From: Beijerinckiaceae bacterium
Lineage (GTDB): Bacteria > Pseudomonadota > Alphaproteobacteria > Rhizobiales > Beijerinckiaceae
Direction: 5' to 3'
Assembly: GCA_947370975.1 (NCBI GenBank)
Contig: CANBNG010000001.1
Location: forward strand, 186,001 to 250,000
Length of the DNA stretch: 64,000 bases
A program made the translations under genes and the position numbers. Of the stretch, positions 50,391 through 59,719 are shown piece by piece. Position 1 is the stretch's first letter, and each line of letters starts with the position of its first letter. A model generated the notes under the pieces. That model did no database searches. It had not been told where the DNA came from and saw only the letters and a program-made list of their open reading frames with translations.

Positions 50391-53300
50391 ATGCCGGGCG
50401 AATGGAATTTCTGGATCGACCGGGGCGGCACATTCACCGATGTCATCGCGCGCAAGCCCGATGGCACGCTTGAAACCCGCAAGATGCTGTCTGAAAATCC
50501 GCAGGCTTATGCCGATGCGGCCGTGCAGGGCATTCGCGATCTGATGGGCCTCACCGGGGACCAGAAAATCCCCTCCGCCCGCATCGCCGCCATCAAGATG
50601 GGCACCACCGTCGCCACCAATGCGCTGCTCGAGCGCAAGGGCGAGCGCACCGTGTTTGTCACCACGCGCGGTTTCGCCGACGCGCTGCGCATCGGCTACC
50701 AGACGCGCACCGATATTTTCGCGCTCGACATTCAAAAGCCCGAGCAGCTCTACGAAACCGTCGTCGAAATTGCCGAGCGCGTGCTCGCTGACGGCACGGT
50801 CGAACAAACGCCCGATCTCGCTCAGGTGCGCCGCGATCTCGAAGTCGTCCATGCTTCAGGCATCGAGGCCTGCGCCATCGCCTTCATGCACGCCTATCGC
50901 TACCCTGCGCACGAAGAAGCCGTCGCGGCAGTTGCGCGCGAGGTTGGCTTCAAGCAGGTCTCGGTCTCCCATGAGGTGAGCCCGCTGATGAAGCTTGTCG
51001 GGCGCGGCGACACCACTGTTGCCGATGCCTACCTCTCGCCTGTGCTGCGCCGCTACGTCGACCGCGTGGCCGCAGAATTTGACGACGCAGGGTCTGCCAC
51101 CAAACTCATGTTCATGATGTCGTCGGGCGGCCTCACCGACGCCAATCTGTTTCAGGGCCGCGACGCCATTCTGTCGGGTCCGGCCGGCGGTGTGGTTGGC
51201 TGCGTCGAGACTGCAAAACTCGCGGGCTTCTCGCGCGTCATCGGCTTCGACATGGGCGGCACATCCACAGATGTGTCACATTACGAGGGTGAATTTGAAC
51301 GCACGCTGGAAACCGAAGTGGCGGGCGTGCGCATTCGCGCGCCGATGATGCTCATTCACACGGTTGCGGCGGGCGGCGGCTCGATCCTGCATGCCGATTC
51401 CGGGCGCTTTGTCGTCGGTCCGGATTCTGCGGGCGCAGATCCGGGTCCCCGCAGCTATCGTCGCGGCGGACCGCTTACGGTCACCGATGCCAATGTGATG
51501 GCGGGCAAACTCGACCCTGTTTACTTCCCCAAGATCTTCGGGCCCGGCCGCGATCAGCCGCTCGATGTCGAGGCCGTGCGCACGGCCTTTGCCGATCTCG
51601 CCGCACAGGCGGGCGATGCGCGTGCGCCGGAAGAAATTGCGGAAGGCTTCATTCGCATCGCTGTCGAAAACATGGCGAATGCGATCAAGAAAATTTCCGT
51701 GCAGCGCGGCTATGACGTGACCCATTACGCGCTCCAGTGTTTTGGCGGCGCGGGCGGCCAGCACGCCTGCCTTGTTGCCGACTCGCTTGGCATGCGCACG
51801 GTTCTCATTCATCCGCTCTCGGGGCTACTCTCTGCTTATGGCATGGGGCTTGCGGATACGCGCGCCGTGCGTCAGCGCACGGTTGAAGCCCCGCTTGATG
51901 AAACGGGCGCGAAAGCGGCGGCACTTGTGGTCGATGCGCTGGGCGCGGATGCGCTTGCCGATCTCACCCATCAGATCCGCGAAGGCACGCAGACCATTCT
52001 GCTACGCCGTGCGCATGTGCGCTATGCGGGCACCGACACGGCGATGATCGTCGATTTCGGTTCGCCCCAGGACATGCGCTCGGCTTTTGAATCCGCCCAC
52101 CGCACGCGCTTCGGCTTTGCCGATGAAGGCCGCGCGCTGGTGATTGAAGCTGTGTCGGTGGAAGCTGTCGCGCCGGGGCAAGGCGTTGACGAGCCCGATC
52201 TCGAGGTCGTTGAAAACCACCCTGCCCCGTCGAGTGCGACGCGCTTTTTCTCCGAAGGCATCTGGCAGCAGGCCGGCGTTTATCTGCGCAAGGGCCTCAA
52301 GCCCGGCGCGCGCATCGCTGGCCCCGCCATGCTGATCGAGCCGCACCAGACCATCGTGATCGAACCCGGCTGGAATGCCGAAATCACGGCGAAGGATCAC
52401 GTCGTTCTGCGGCGCGAAGGTGTTGTGCGCACGCTGAGCGTCGGCGCGGCTGTCGAGCCCGTCATGCTGGAGATTTTCAACAATCTCTTCATGTCCATTG
52501 CCGAGCAGATGGGCCTTGTGTTGCAGAACACCGCAAGCTCGGTGAACATCAAGGAGCGCCTCGATTTCTCCTGCGCGATCTTCGATCGCAATGCCAGCCT
52601 CGTCGCCAATGCGCCCCACATCCCGGTGCATCTGGGCTCGATGGACAAGTCGGTCGAGAGCGTCATCCGCGCGCATGGCGGACATATGCGTCCGGGCGAT
52701 GTCTTCGCGATCAACGCGCCCTATAATGGCGGCACGCATCTGCCGGACATCACGATCGTCACGCCAGTCTTCGACGATGCCGGCACGGATATTCTGTTCT
52801 TCGTCGCCTCGCGTGGCCACCATGCCGATATTGGCGGCATTGCGCCGGGCTCCATGTCGCCGCGCGCCACGCATATCGATGAAGAAGGCGTCTATATCGA
52901 CGGGTTCAAGCTCGTTGACGAGGGCCACTTCCGTGAGGCCGAGACGGTCGCGCTGCTCACAGGCGCGCGCTATCCGGTGCGCAATGTCGCCCAGAACATC
53001 GGCGACCTGCGGGCGCAGATTGCCGCCAACACGCGCGGCGCAACCGAGCTGATGCGCATGGTTGGCTCCTACGGCATCGATGTCGTGCAGGCCTATATGG
53101 GCCATGTGCAGGACAATGCCGCCGAGAGCGTCGCCCGCGTTCTCGCCGAGCTTGAGGATTGCGCCTTCGAATATGAAATGGACCAGGGCTGTTTCGTGAA
53201 GGTGAAGATCACGGTGGATCGCATCGCGCGCCGCGCGATTGTCGACTTCACCGGCACATCGCCCCAGCGCGGCGATAATTTCAATGCGCCCGAACCCGTC

Positions 53301-53999
53301 ACGCAGGCGGCTGTGCTTTATGTGTTCCGCACGCTGGTGAAGGAGCGCATTCCGCTCAACGCCGGTTGCCTGCGCAATATCAAGATTGTCGTGCCCAAAG
53401 GCTCAATGCTCTCGCCCCAATATCCGGCGGCTGTCGTTGCCGGCAATGTGGAAGTCAGCCAGGCGGTGACCGATTGCCTCTATGGCGCGCTTGGCGTGCT
53501 GGCTGGCGCACAGGGCACGATGAACAATCTCACCTTCGGCAATAGCGACTATCAATATTACGAGACAATCTGCTCGGGCGCACCTGCAGGCAACGGCTTC
53601 AATGGCGCCGATGCCGTCCACACGCATATGACCAATTCGCGCCTCACGGATCCTGAAGTGCTCGAATTCCGCTATCCGGTCGTGCTTGAGGATTTCCACA
53701 TTCGGAAAAACTCGGGCGGGCGCGGACGCTGGCATGGCGGCAATGGCGTCTCGCGCACCATCCGGTTTCTTGAGCCGATGGAATGCGCCTTGCTTTCAGG
53801 TCATCGTCGCATTCTCCCCTTCGGGGCAAAGGGCGGCGAGCCGGGCCAGCTCGGCATCAATTCCGTGCGCCGTCTCGACGGCCATATCGAGCTCCTCGGC
53901 GGCAGCGATCAGACTGTGATCGGCGCGGGCGAGGCTATTATTGTGCAGACACCGACAAGCGGCGGCTACGGCCCGGCTGGAGACACAGATGCATCTTGA
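50391..53999 (+). CDS. Fused hydantoinase A/B, 5-oxoprolinase-type ATP-dependent amidohydrolase
   Basis: About 1202 residues. N-terminal HyuA half with FWIDRGGTFTDVIARKPDG, LERKGERTVFVTTRGFADAL, and the ATP motifs FDMGGTSTDVSHYEGEFE and AAGGGSILHADSGRFVVGPDSAGADPGP; C-terminal HyuB half from about 690 with VEPVMLEIFNNLFMSIAEQMGLVLQNTASSVNIKERLDFSCAIFD and SPRATHIDEEGVYI. Such fusions open 5-oxoproline, hydantoins or related cyclic amides using ATP. Earlier ATGs 27 and 39 bases upstream are possible; the GAAGG site supports this one. Third gene of the operon; its end overlaps the next start by 11 bases. Confidence 0.92.
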   Translation: MPGEWNFWIDRGGTFTDVIARKPDGTLETRKMLSENPQAYADAAVQGIRDLMGLTGDQKIPSARIAAIKMGTTVATNALLERKGERTVFVTTRGFADALRIGYQTRTDIFALDIQKPEQLYETVVEIAERVLADGTVEQTPDLAQVRRDLEVVHASGIEACAIAFMHAYRYPAHEEAVAAVAREVGFKQVSVSHEVSPLMKLVGRGDTTVADAYLSPVLRRYVDRVAAEFDDAGSATKLMFMMSSGGLTDANLFQGRDAILSGPAGGVVGCVETAKLAGFSRVIGFDMGGTSTDVSHYEGEFERTLETEVAGVRIRAPMMLIHTVAAGGGSILHADSGRFVVGPDSAGADPGPRSYRRGGPLTVTDANVMAGKLDPVYFPKIFGPGRDQPLDVEAVRTAFADLAAQAGDARAPEEIAEGFIRIAVENMANAIKKISVQRGYDVTHYALQCFGGAGGQHACLVADSLGMRTVLIHPLSGLLSAYGMGLADTRAVRQRTVEAPLDETGAKAAALVVDALGADALADLTHQIREGTQTILLRRAHVRYAGTDTAMIVDFGSPQDMRSAFESAHRTRFGFADEGRALVIEAVSVEAVAPGQGVDEPDLEVVENHPAPSSATRFFSEGIWQQAGVYLRKGLKPGARIAGPAMLIEPHQTIVIEPGWNAEITAKDHVVLRREGVVRTLSVGAAVEPVMLEIFNNLFMSIAEQMGLVLQNTASSVNIKERLDFSCAIFDRNASLVANAPHIPVHLGSMDKSVESVIRAHGGHMRPGDVFAINAPYNGGTHLPDITIVTPVFDDAGTDILFFVASRGHHADIGGIAPGSMSPRATHIDEEGVYIDGFKLVDEGHFREAETVALLTGARYPVRNVAQNIGDLRAQIAANTRGATELMRMVGSYGIDVVQAYMGHVQDNAAESVARVLAELEDCAFEYEMDQGCFVKVKITVDRIARRAIVDFTGTSPQRGDNFNAPEPVTQAAVLYVFRTLVKERIPLNAGCLRNIKIVVPKGSMLSPQYPAAVVAGNVEVSQAVTDCLYGALGVLAGAQGTMNNLTFGNSDYQYYETICSGAPAGNGFNGADAVHTHMTNSRLTDPEVLEFRYPVVLEDFHIRKNSGGRGRWHGGNGVSRTIRFLEPMECALLSGHRRILPFGAKGGEPGQLGINSVRRLDGHIELLGGSDQTVIGAGEAIIVQTPTSGGYGPAGDTDAS

Positions 54000-55677
54000 A
54001 ACCGACGTCCTGGTGATCGGCGCAGGCGGCGCGGGCATGTATGCGGCGCTTGAAGCCGCAAAAGCCGGCGCTTCCGTCCTCCTGGCCGACCGCAGCCTCA
54101 TTGGCCGTGGCGGCGCGACCGTGATGGCGCAAATGACGGTGGCTGCCGCGCTTGGCGAGCAGACACCCGATTCCTGGGAATATCATCTCTCCGACACGCT
54201 GGCCGCCGGTCGCGGCCTCTGCGACGAGCGGCTTGCGACCATGATGTGCCAGGAGGGCCCTGCCCGCATCCGCGAAATGGATGCATGGAAAGTGGGCTGG
54301 GCGCGCAATGGCGATCACATCGCCCAGATTCACGCGCCGGGCCATGACCGTCCGCGCTGCGTCTATGTCGATGTGCTCTCCACGGGCCCCGCCGTGTCGC
54401 GCACCTTGCGCACGCAGCTTAATCTGGCGAACGGCATCCGTCGCGTCGGCGATCTCGCGATTGTCGATATTGTCGTGCGCGATGGCATCGCGTGTGGCGC
54501 AGTCGCCGTGCATCTTTCAACCGGCGAGCCTGTCACCATTGCGGCGAAGTCCGTCATTATCGCCACCGGCGGCCTGACGCGGCTCTATCGCCGCAACAGC
54601 GCCTCCTTCAACATGGGTGGCGATGGCTATGCTTTGGCCCTGCGCGCGGGCGCTGAACTGATCGACATGGAATTCGTGCAGTTCTTCCCCATCGGCCATC
54701 TCGCTCCCCGCCTTGTGGGCATGGACCCGATCATGTGGGATCCCTTCCGCTACAAGCTCGGCGGCAAGCTGCTGAATGCGGAGATGCACGAATTCGAAGA
54801 TGATTATGCCGCGCAGGATGCGCGCAGCGACGGCAATTACGTGCTGACACGCGACCGCGCCACCTATGCAATCTCGAAGGAAGTGGAATCGGGTCGCGGC
54901 TCGCCTGCGGGCGGCGCTTATCTCAGCTTCAAACATGTGCCTGAAGCCGAACTCCGCCGCTCCTTTGGCCAGGTCATCGACAAGCTCGCGGCCAATGGCA
55001 TCGATCTGACGCAGCAGCTCGTCGAGGTTGCACCCATCGCCCATTACCACATGGGCGGCGTGCGTGTGGACGAGACGATGCAGACCGGCATTCCCGGGCT
55101 TTATGCCTGCGGCGAGGCCGTGGGTGGCGCCAATGGTGCGAACCGCCTGTCTGGCAATGCGATCACCGAAGCTTTCGTGTTTGGCGCGCGCGCCGGACAA
55201 TGCGCCGCCAAGACCGCCCTGCAAGCAGCCGCGAATTGGTCGAATGAGGCCGCAGCTCCCGCACTCAACATGCTGCGCGCGAGCGAAAAGCGCGACACGC
55301 CAAATCTGTCGGTTGCCGTCACCGATCTTCAGGCTCTCATGGCCGACAAGGTTGGGCCGTTCCGCACGGAAGAAAAGCTTGCTGAAGCCATTGTCGAGAT
55401 CGACCGCATGGCGAGCGAGCTTGGCGCAGCTCCGCCCTCCTCGGGCCAGAGTTTCGATCCGCTGCTGATCGACTGGCTCGACCTGCGCAACATGTTGCAG
55501 GTGGCCAAGGCCGTCGCCGTGCCCGCACTCGCGCGCACGGAAAGCCGCGGCGCGCATCAGCGCGACGATCATCCGGGGCTCGACGAGGCCTGGACGCTCA
55601 ACCAGATCGTCTCCCTGTCAGGCGGCGACATTTCCCTCGCGCGCGGCGCAAACATTTCGAAAAAGGCCAGTGCATGA
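53989..55677 (+). CDS. Succinate dehydrogenase/fumarate reductase-type flavoprotein
   Basis: 562 residues. FAD-binding DVLVIGAGGAGMYAALEAAKAG and SLIGRGGATVMAQMTVAAALG; the histidine that tethers FAD covalently in SdhA is missing here, so FAD is probably non-covalent as in L-aspartate oxidase. Also IIATGGLTRLYRRNSASFNMGGDGYALALRAGAELIDMEFVQFFP, HYHMGGVRVDE, and GLYACGEAVGGANGANRLSGNAITEAFVFG. Substrate could be a dicarboxylate, urocanate-like or sulfur compound. Starts with GGAG six bases before and is coupled by ATGA overlap to a small 2Fe-2S protein gene. Confidence 0.9.
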   Translation: MHLETDVLVIGAGGAGMYAALEAAKAGASVLLADRSLIGRGGATVMAQMTVAAALGEQTPDSWEYHLSDTLAAGRGLCDERLATMMCQEGPARIREMDAWKVGWARNGDHIAQIHAPGHDRPRCVYVDVLSTGPAVSRTLRTQLNLANGIRRVGDLAIVDIVVRDGIACGAVAVHLSTGEPVTIAAKSVIIATGGLTRLYRRNSASFNMGGDGYALALRAGAELIDMEFVQFFPIGHLAPRLVGMDPIMWDPFRYKLGGKLLNAEMHEFEDDYAAQDARSDGNYVLTRDRATYAISKEVESGRGSPAGGAYLSFKHVPEAELRRSFGQVIDKLAANGIDLTQQLVEVAPIAHYHMGGVRVDETMQTGIPGLYACGEAVGGANGANRLSGNAITEAFVFGARAGQCAAKTALQAAANWSNEAAAPALNMLRASEKRDTPNLSVAVTDLQALMADKVGPFRTEEKLAEAIVEIDRMASELGAAPPSSGQSFDPLLIDWLDLRNMLQVAKAVAVPALARTESRGAHQRDDHPGLDEAWTLNQIVSLSGGDISLARGANISKKASA

Positions 55678-56009
55678 AGGCGATTCTTGAAATCAAGCGC
55701 GGCACGCCGGGCGCTGAACCCCATATCGAGACGTTTGAAGTCGCCTTCGAGCATGGCCAGTCGATCCTGGACGGCCTGCGCGCTGTGCGGCACGAAACCG
55801 ATCCAACGCTCGCCTTTCGCTTTGCCTGCATCAATGCGAATGCCTGCAAGGAATGCATGATGCTGATCGACGGCAAGGTCGATTACGCCTGCACCGTGCG
55901 CCTCAAGGAAGGCGTGACGACGTTGGCGCCTCTGCCCAAAAAGGCACTGGTGCGCGATCTCGTGACGGAAATCGCCCCGCCCGACGAGCGCCTCCACGGC
56001 AAGGGTTAA
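55674..56009 (+). CDS. Small 2Fe-2S protein, SdhB N-terminal domain only
   Basis: 111 residues. Similar to the plant-ferredoxin-fold first domain of SdhB/FrdB, with cluster cysteines C52, C58, C61 and C73 (CINANACKEC then DYAC). The first spacing is one residue longer than the usual C-x4-C-x2-C. The second SdhB domain, with 4Fe-4S and 3Fe-4S clusters, is absent, as are membrane anchor genes. So electrons of the flavoprotein probably go through one 2Fe-2S cluster, perhaps to FPR in the same operon. Starts inside the flavoprotein stop (ATGA). Confidence 0.85.
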   Translation: MKAILEIKRGTPGAEPHIETFEVAFEHGQSILDGLRAVRHETDPTLAFRFACINANACKECMMLIDGKVDYACTVRLKEGVTTLAPLPKKALVRDLVTEIAPPDERLHGKG

Positions 56010-56014
56010 GCCCG

Positions 56015-57082
56015 ATGGCAGTCGCAGAGACGGGCCCCGCAAAGGGCTTTGCCAGCCTCGTGCCCGGCATTGCCCTGGCGCTCGCGCTTGCGGGCGCGGC
56101 AAGCCTGCTGGAGCCCCTGGTTGCGCGGTTCCTCCCCGTGCCTGCTCTTGTCATCGCGCTGGTGGTCGGCATCTGGCTGCACCCCTTTGCCGCGCGCCCG
56201 CTGTTTGCGGGCGGCCTGCGTTTCTGCGTGTCCAAAGTCCTGCGCATTGCCGTGGCTCTGCTGGGCCTCCGCGTGGCGCTGGGCGATATTGCAGCGCTTG
56301 GCGCAACGAGCGCCTTGATCGTCATTGCAGGCATGGTTGCGACCATTCTCGCAGGCGTTGGCCTTGCCCGCTTTCTTGGCCTCTCCAATGCCTTTGGCGC
56401 GCTTGCTGGCGCGGCAACTGCCGTCTGTGGCGCGTCTGCTGCTCTTGCGACACAAAGCGTCCTGCCTGATTACAAGGGCAAGGAGGCCGATACGGTTTTC
56501 GTCATTGTCGGCGTCAACCTGCTCTCGACAATTGCGATGCTGGCCTATCCGCCGCTTGCCCATGCCTTGGGGTTCGACAATCAGCTCACCGGCGTGATGC
56601 TGGGCGGGACCATCCACGATGTCGCGCAGGTTGTGGGCGCTGGTTTTGCGGTGTCGGAGACGACGGGCGCTGCGGCTGTCGTCGTCAAACTCTTTCGTGT
56701 GTTGCTGTTACTGCCCGTCATTCTCGCTATCGGCTATGCCTTCGCGCGCCGCTCATCTGTGGCCGGCGCGCCGAGCGCCAAAGTCCCGATGCCGGTTTTC
56801 GCATTCGGCTTTCTGCTGCTGTGCCTTTTGAACAGCATCGTGCCGGCAGTGCCTGGCGCCGCCGCGATCTACGCGCCGCTCAAAAGCGCTGCCGGTTTCA
56901 TCTCGACCTGGGGATTGCTGCTGGCCATTGCGGCGCTTGGCCTTGGCACATCGGCAACCGCCATCACCCGGCTCGGCTGGCGTCATGTCGTCATTCTCAC
57001 AGGCACGACGCTCGTCATTCTGGGAATGGTTGCGGGCGGCCTCTCGCTCGCCCTGCGGATGGGATTGGTGGGCGGCGCCTGA
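56015..57082 (+). CDS. YeiH/UPF0324-family transporter, putative sulfite/sulfate exporter
   Basis: 355 residues with about ten transmembrane helices and family motifs: LVVGIWLHPF, LLGLRVALGDI, AVCGASAALAT, VGVNLLSTIAMLAYPPLAHALGF, GGTIHDVAQVVGAGFAVS, and GLGTSATAITRLGW. TauZ, proposed to export sulfate or sulfite from taurine degradation, belongs to this family. Last gene of the operon, five bases after the 2Fe-2S gene. With a cysteine dioxygenase at the other end, export of sulfur oxyanions is a sensible reading. Start is ATG at MAVAETG; the frame is open upstream but overlaps the previous gene. Confidence 0.9.
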   Translation: MAVAETGPAKGFASLVPGIALALALAGAASLLEPLVARFLPVPALVIALVVGIWLHPFAARPLFAGGLRFCVSKVLRIAVALLGLRVALGDIAALGATSALIVIAGMVATILAGVGLARFLGLSNAFGALAGAATAVCGASAALATQSVLPDYKGKEADTVFVIVGVNLLSTIAMLAYPPLAHALGFDNQLTGVMLGGTIHDVAQVVGAGFAVSETTGAAAVVVKLFRVLLLLPVILAIGYAFARRSSVAGAPSAKVPMPVFAFGFLLLCLLNSIVPAVPGAAAIYAPLKSAAGFISTWGLLLAIAALGLGTSATAITRLGWRHVVILTGTTLVILGMVAGGLSLALRMGLVGGA

Positions 57083-57091
57083 CGCGCCGTC

Positions 57092-58918
57092 TCATCGATG
57101 CATGAGTTCCTGAACCTTGGCCGAGAATGACGCCAGATTGAGGGGCTTGGTCATCAGCGCCATCCCTTCTTCCATCATGCCACTTCCGAGTGCTGCGGAT
57201 TCATCATAGCCGGTGACAAAGAGCACCTTCAGGTCGGGCATATGCTGGCGCGCAGCATCGGCCAATTGCCGACCGTTCATGCCGCCTGGCAGCCCCACAT
57301 CGGTCAGCAGCAGGTCGATCCGGGCGAGCGAGAGAACGACGCGCAGGGCGGCCTGGCTATTGTCGGCCTCCAGAACCGTATAGCCATTGTCAGCCAGAAT
57401 ATCGGCCATCACCAGACGCACGGCAGGCTCATCCTCAACAAGCAGGACAACGAGACCGGGCCGGGCCTGCGGCAGGCTCACAGCGGCCTCAATCATTTCA
57501 ACGCGCGTTGCAAGCCCGAGGTGACGGGGGAGGTAGATGGTCACCGTCGTGCCATGCCCCTCCGAGCTGCGCAGCAGCACCTGACCGCCCGATTGCTGAA
57601 CGAAGCCGTAGGTCATGGACAGGCCAAGCCCGGTGCCCTGCCCAATCGGCTTTGTCGTGAAGAAGGGATCGAACGCATGTTCGATAACAGCCGGCGACAT
57701 GCCGCTGCCGGTGTCGGTCACGAACACCCCGACATATTCATCGTTGGGAACGCGCCCCGAGAGATTATCTATCTTAGGCCCACGCCAATCAGCAAAGACA
57801 CAATTTGCCGTTTCGATCAGCAGGTTTCCGCCATCGGGCATGGCGTCGCGCGCGTTGATCACCAGATTGAGAAGCGCGTTTTCGAGCTGGTTGGGATCGC
57901 AGAGGGTGGGCCAAAGCTCGACTGCAAGCTTGGTTCTGATCGCTATGCTGGGCCCAACCGTGCGACTGAACAAATCCTCCATGCCGTCGATCAGCCTGTT
58001 CACGTCTGTAGGCTTGGGGCTGAGCGTCTGCCGGCGCGAGAAGGCGAGTAATCGATGCGTGAGCGCGGCCGCTCGATCGACCGAGGTCATCGCCGCATCC
58101 ATATAGCGGCCGATCTCTGACGTGCGGCCCTGGGTGACGCGCGTGCTCATCAATTGCAGACCGCCGGAAATCCCCGCCAGAAGATTGTTGAAGTCATGCG
58201 CCAGACCGCCGGTCAATTGGCCGACGGCTTCCATTTTCAACGATTGCCGCAAGGCCTCCTCGACCCTGCCACGCTCCTCCGCTTCGGATTTGAGACGGTC
58301 ATTAGCTGCCGTCAGATCGCGCGTCCGCTTGGCAACCTTGTCTTCCAGCGCACCCCGCAGGCGCGCCTCTCCCTTGCTGACCTCCGTAATGACGCGAATG
58401 CGGTCCACCGCAGCCGCCAGAAGGTTCGCGTAGCTGCGCAGGAACAACGTGTCGGCTTCCGTAAAGTCGCGCGGCACCCGGCTGTCGATCTGGAGAATGC
58501 CAAAGGGTGGTCTGTCGTGCCCGCCGATGATGATGACATTGGCAACGGCCCTGACACCATTGTCGATCAGGAACTGCGGATATTTGAACCGCTTCTCCTT
58601 GGCGATGTCGGGCGAAATCATCGGCTCGCCGGTGCGCAGCGCATGGCCTTCCGATGTGTCTTGTTCCGCCGTAATCTTGGCCACGCCGACAACGTCAGGC
58701 CCCCAGCCAACACCCGCACGGACGAGCATCGTCTTGCCGTCCTCCTGAAGCTCGACGACCTTGGCAAGATCGGTTCCCAGCGCTTCCCCGGCAAGGCGAC
58801 AGGCTTCTGTCAGGATCTCGTCGAGATCGTCAGACCGAAGCGCCAATTCCCCGAATTGCGCCAGAACAGTCTGCTGTCGCAACAGCTCATGGGGATAGGG
58901 ATTCTTGGTGTCGCTCAT
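57092..58918 (-). CDS. Hybrid histidine kinase: GAF, HisKA, HATPase, receiver
   Basis: 608 residues, no membrane segments, so a cytoplasmic sensor. GAF domain (about 15-175: ELALRSDDLDEILTEACRLAGEALG ... GGHDRPPFGILQIDS), coiled linker, phospho-acceptor H241 in LAHDFNNLLAG, N box ENALLNLVINARDAMPDGG, G1 TDTGSGM, G2 GQGTGLGLSM, then a receiver domain with D540 (LLLTDVGLPGGMNG) and VTGYDESAAL. The GAF sequence resembles those of soluble kinases sensing small ligands or heme-linked signals. No partner regulator lies nearby. The stop converges to within 9 bases of the YeiH-like stop. Confidence 0.92.
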   Translation of the reverse strand: MSDTKNPYPHELLRQQTVLAQFGELALRSDDLDEILTEACRLAGEALGTDLAKVVELQEDGKTMLVRAGVGWGPDVVGVAKITAEQDTSEGHALRTGEPMISPDIAKEKRFKYPQFLIDNGVRAVANVIIIGGHDRPPFGILQIDSRVPRDFTEADTLFLRSYANLLAAAVDRIRVITEVSKGEARLRGALEDKVAKRTRDLTAANDRLKSEAEERGRVEEALRQSLKMEAVGQLTGGLAHDFNNLLAGISGGLQLMSTRVTQGRTSEIGRYMDAAMTSVDRAAALTHRLLAFSRRQTLSPKPTDVNRLIDGMEDLFSRTVGPSIAIRTKLAVELWPTLCDPNQLENALLNLVINARDAMPDGGNLLIETANCVFADWRGPKIDNLSGRVPNDEYVGVFVTDTGSGMSPAVIEHAFDPFFTTKPIGQGTGLGLSMTYGFVQQSGGQVLLRSSEGHGTTVTIYLPRHLGLATRVEMIEAAVSLPQARPGLVVLLVEDEPAVRLVMADILADNGYTVLEADNSQAALRVVLSLARIDLLLTDVGLPGGMNGRQLADAARQHMPDLKVLFVTGYDESAALGSGMMEEGMALMTKPLNLASFSAKVQELMHR

Positions 58919-58981
58919 GATCCATTGGGCCGAGACGCCGGAAATCAGCGTTCAACAAGCTCTCAACCCGGAAATGGTTCC

Positions 58982-59647
58982 TCACGCCAGATGCCCGACC
59001 TTGACGAGGATCGTGCAGCCCTCCTTCGTGAAGGGATGATGGCGGCTCATCGCAGGGCTGCGTAACCAGCTGCCCTTTGGATAGACGCCATGCTCATCCT
59101 CAAAAACGCCCTCCAGCACAAGGATTTCTTCACCGCCAAAATGCGTGTGCGGATTGAATACTGTGCCTGGCGCCCAGCGCACAAGCGCCACATGCTCGCC
59201 CCCGCATTCATGCAGCGGCATGACATGGAGCCCCGGAACAAGCCCCTGACGCCATTGCCCCCGCGCCGTCTCGACCACCACGCGCTTGGTGTCGTCTGGC
59301 TGGAACTGCCGCAGTTTGACGAACAAGGTGCAACCCTCCTCGCTGAAGGGCGCGTGCGAGGAGCCTGGCGGATTGCGCACATAGGTTCCTGCCGGATAGA
59401 CGCCATGCTCATCGGCAAATGTTCCCTCAAGCACCAGAAATTCCTCGCCGCCGTCATGCATATGGGTCGAGAAGCGCGAGTGCGCGCCATAGCGGACAAC
59501 GGTCGTCGCGCGCGCGACTTCTCCGCCGTCGCGATCGAGCATCAAGCGTTCGACGCCGGCCATTGGCGAGGGCACGAAAGGCTCGTCCCCGGGAAGGACA
59601 AGGGCGCGCAAGGCGAGGTTCGATCTGATCTGCATGTGGCCTGTCAT
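58982..59647 (-). CDS. Double-cupin, ChrR-like protein
   Basis: 221 residues made of two similar cupin halves. Each has a metal-binding set: FSTHMHDGGEEFLVLEGTFADEHGVYPAGTYVRNPPGSSH and FNPHTHFGGEEILVLEGVFEDEHGVYPKGSWLRSPAMSRHHPF. These match the C-terminal cupin of the anti-sigma factor ChrR, which binds zinc. The N-terminal zinc-finger anti-sigma domain of ChrR is not present. Role unknown; it lies between the histidine kinase and the IclR gene on the same strand. An ATG four codons in is an alternative start. Confidence 0.88.
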   Translation of the reverse strand: MTGHMQIRSNLALRALVLPGDEPFVPSPMAGVERLMLDRDGGEVARATTVVRYGAHSRFSTHMHDGGEEFLVLEGTFADEHGVYPAGTYVRNPPGSSHAPFSEEGCTLFVKLRQFQPDDTKRVVVETARGQWRQGLVPGLHVMPLHECGGEHVALVRWAPGTVFNPHTHFGGEEILVLEGVFEDEHGVYPKGSWLRSPAMSRHHPFTKEGCTILVKVGHLA

Positions 59648-59719
59648 GATTTTTTTTCGAGCGTCCGAGGAAAGCTCTTACGCCATGCGAGAAGGCCAGG
59701 CGAATGCCTCAATGTCGCA

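Noticed and set aside
53989..56009. Classical succinate dehydrogenase complex
   Set aside because: No membrane anchors, no second SdhB domain, and no FAD-tethering histidine.
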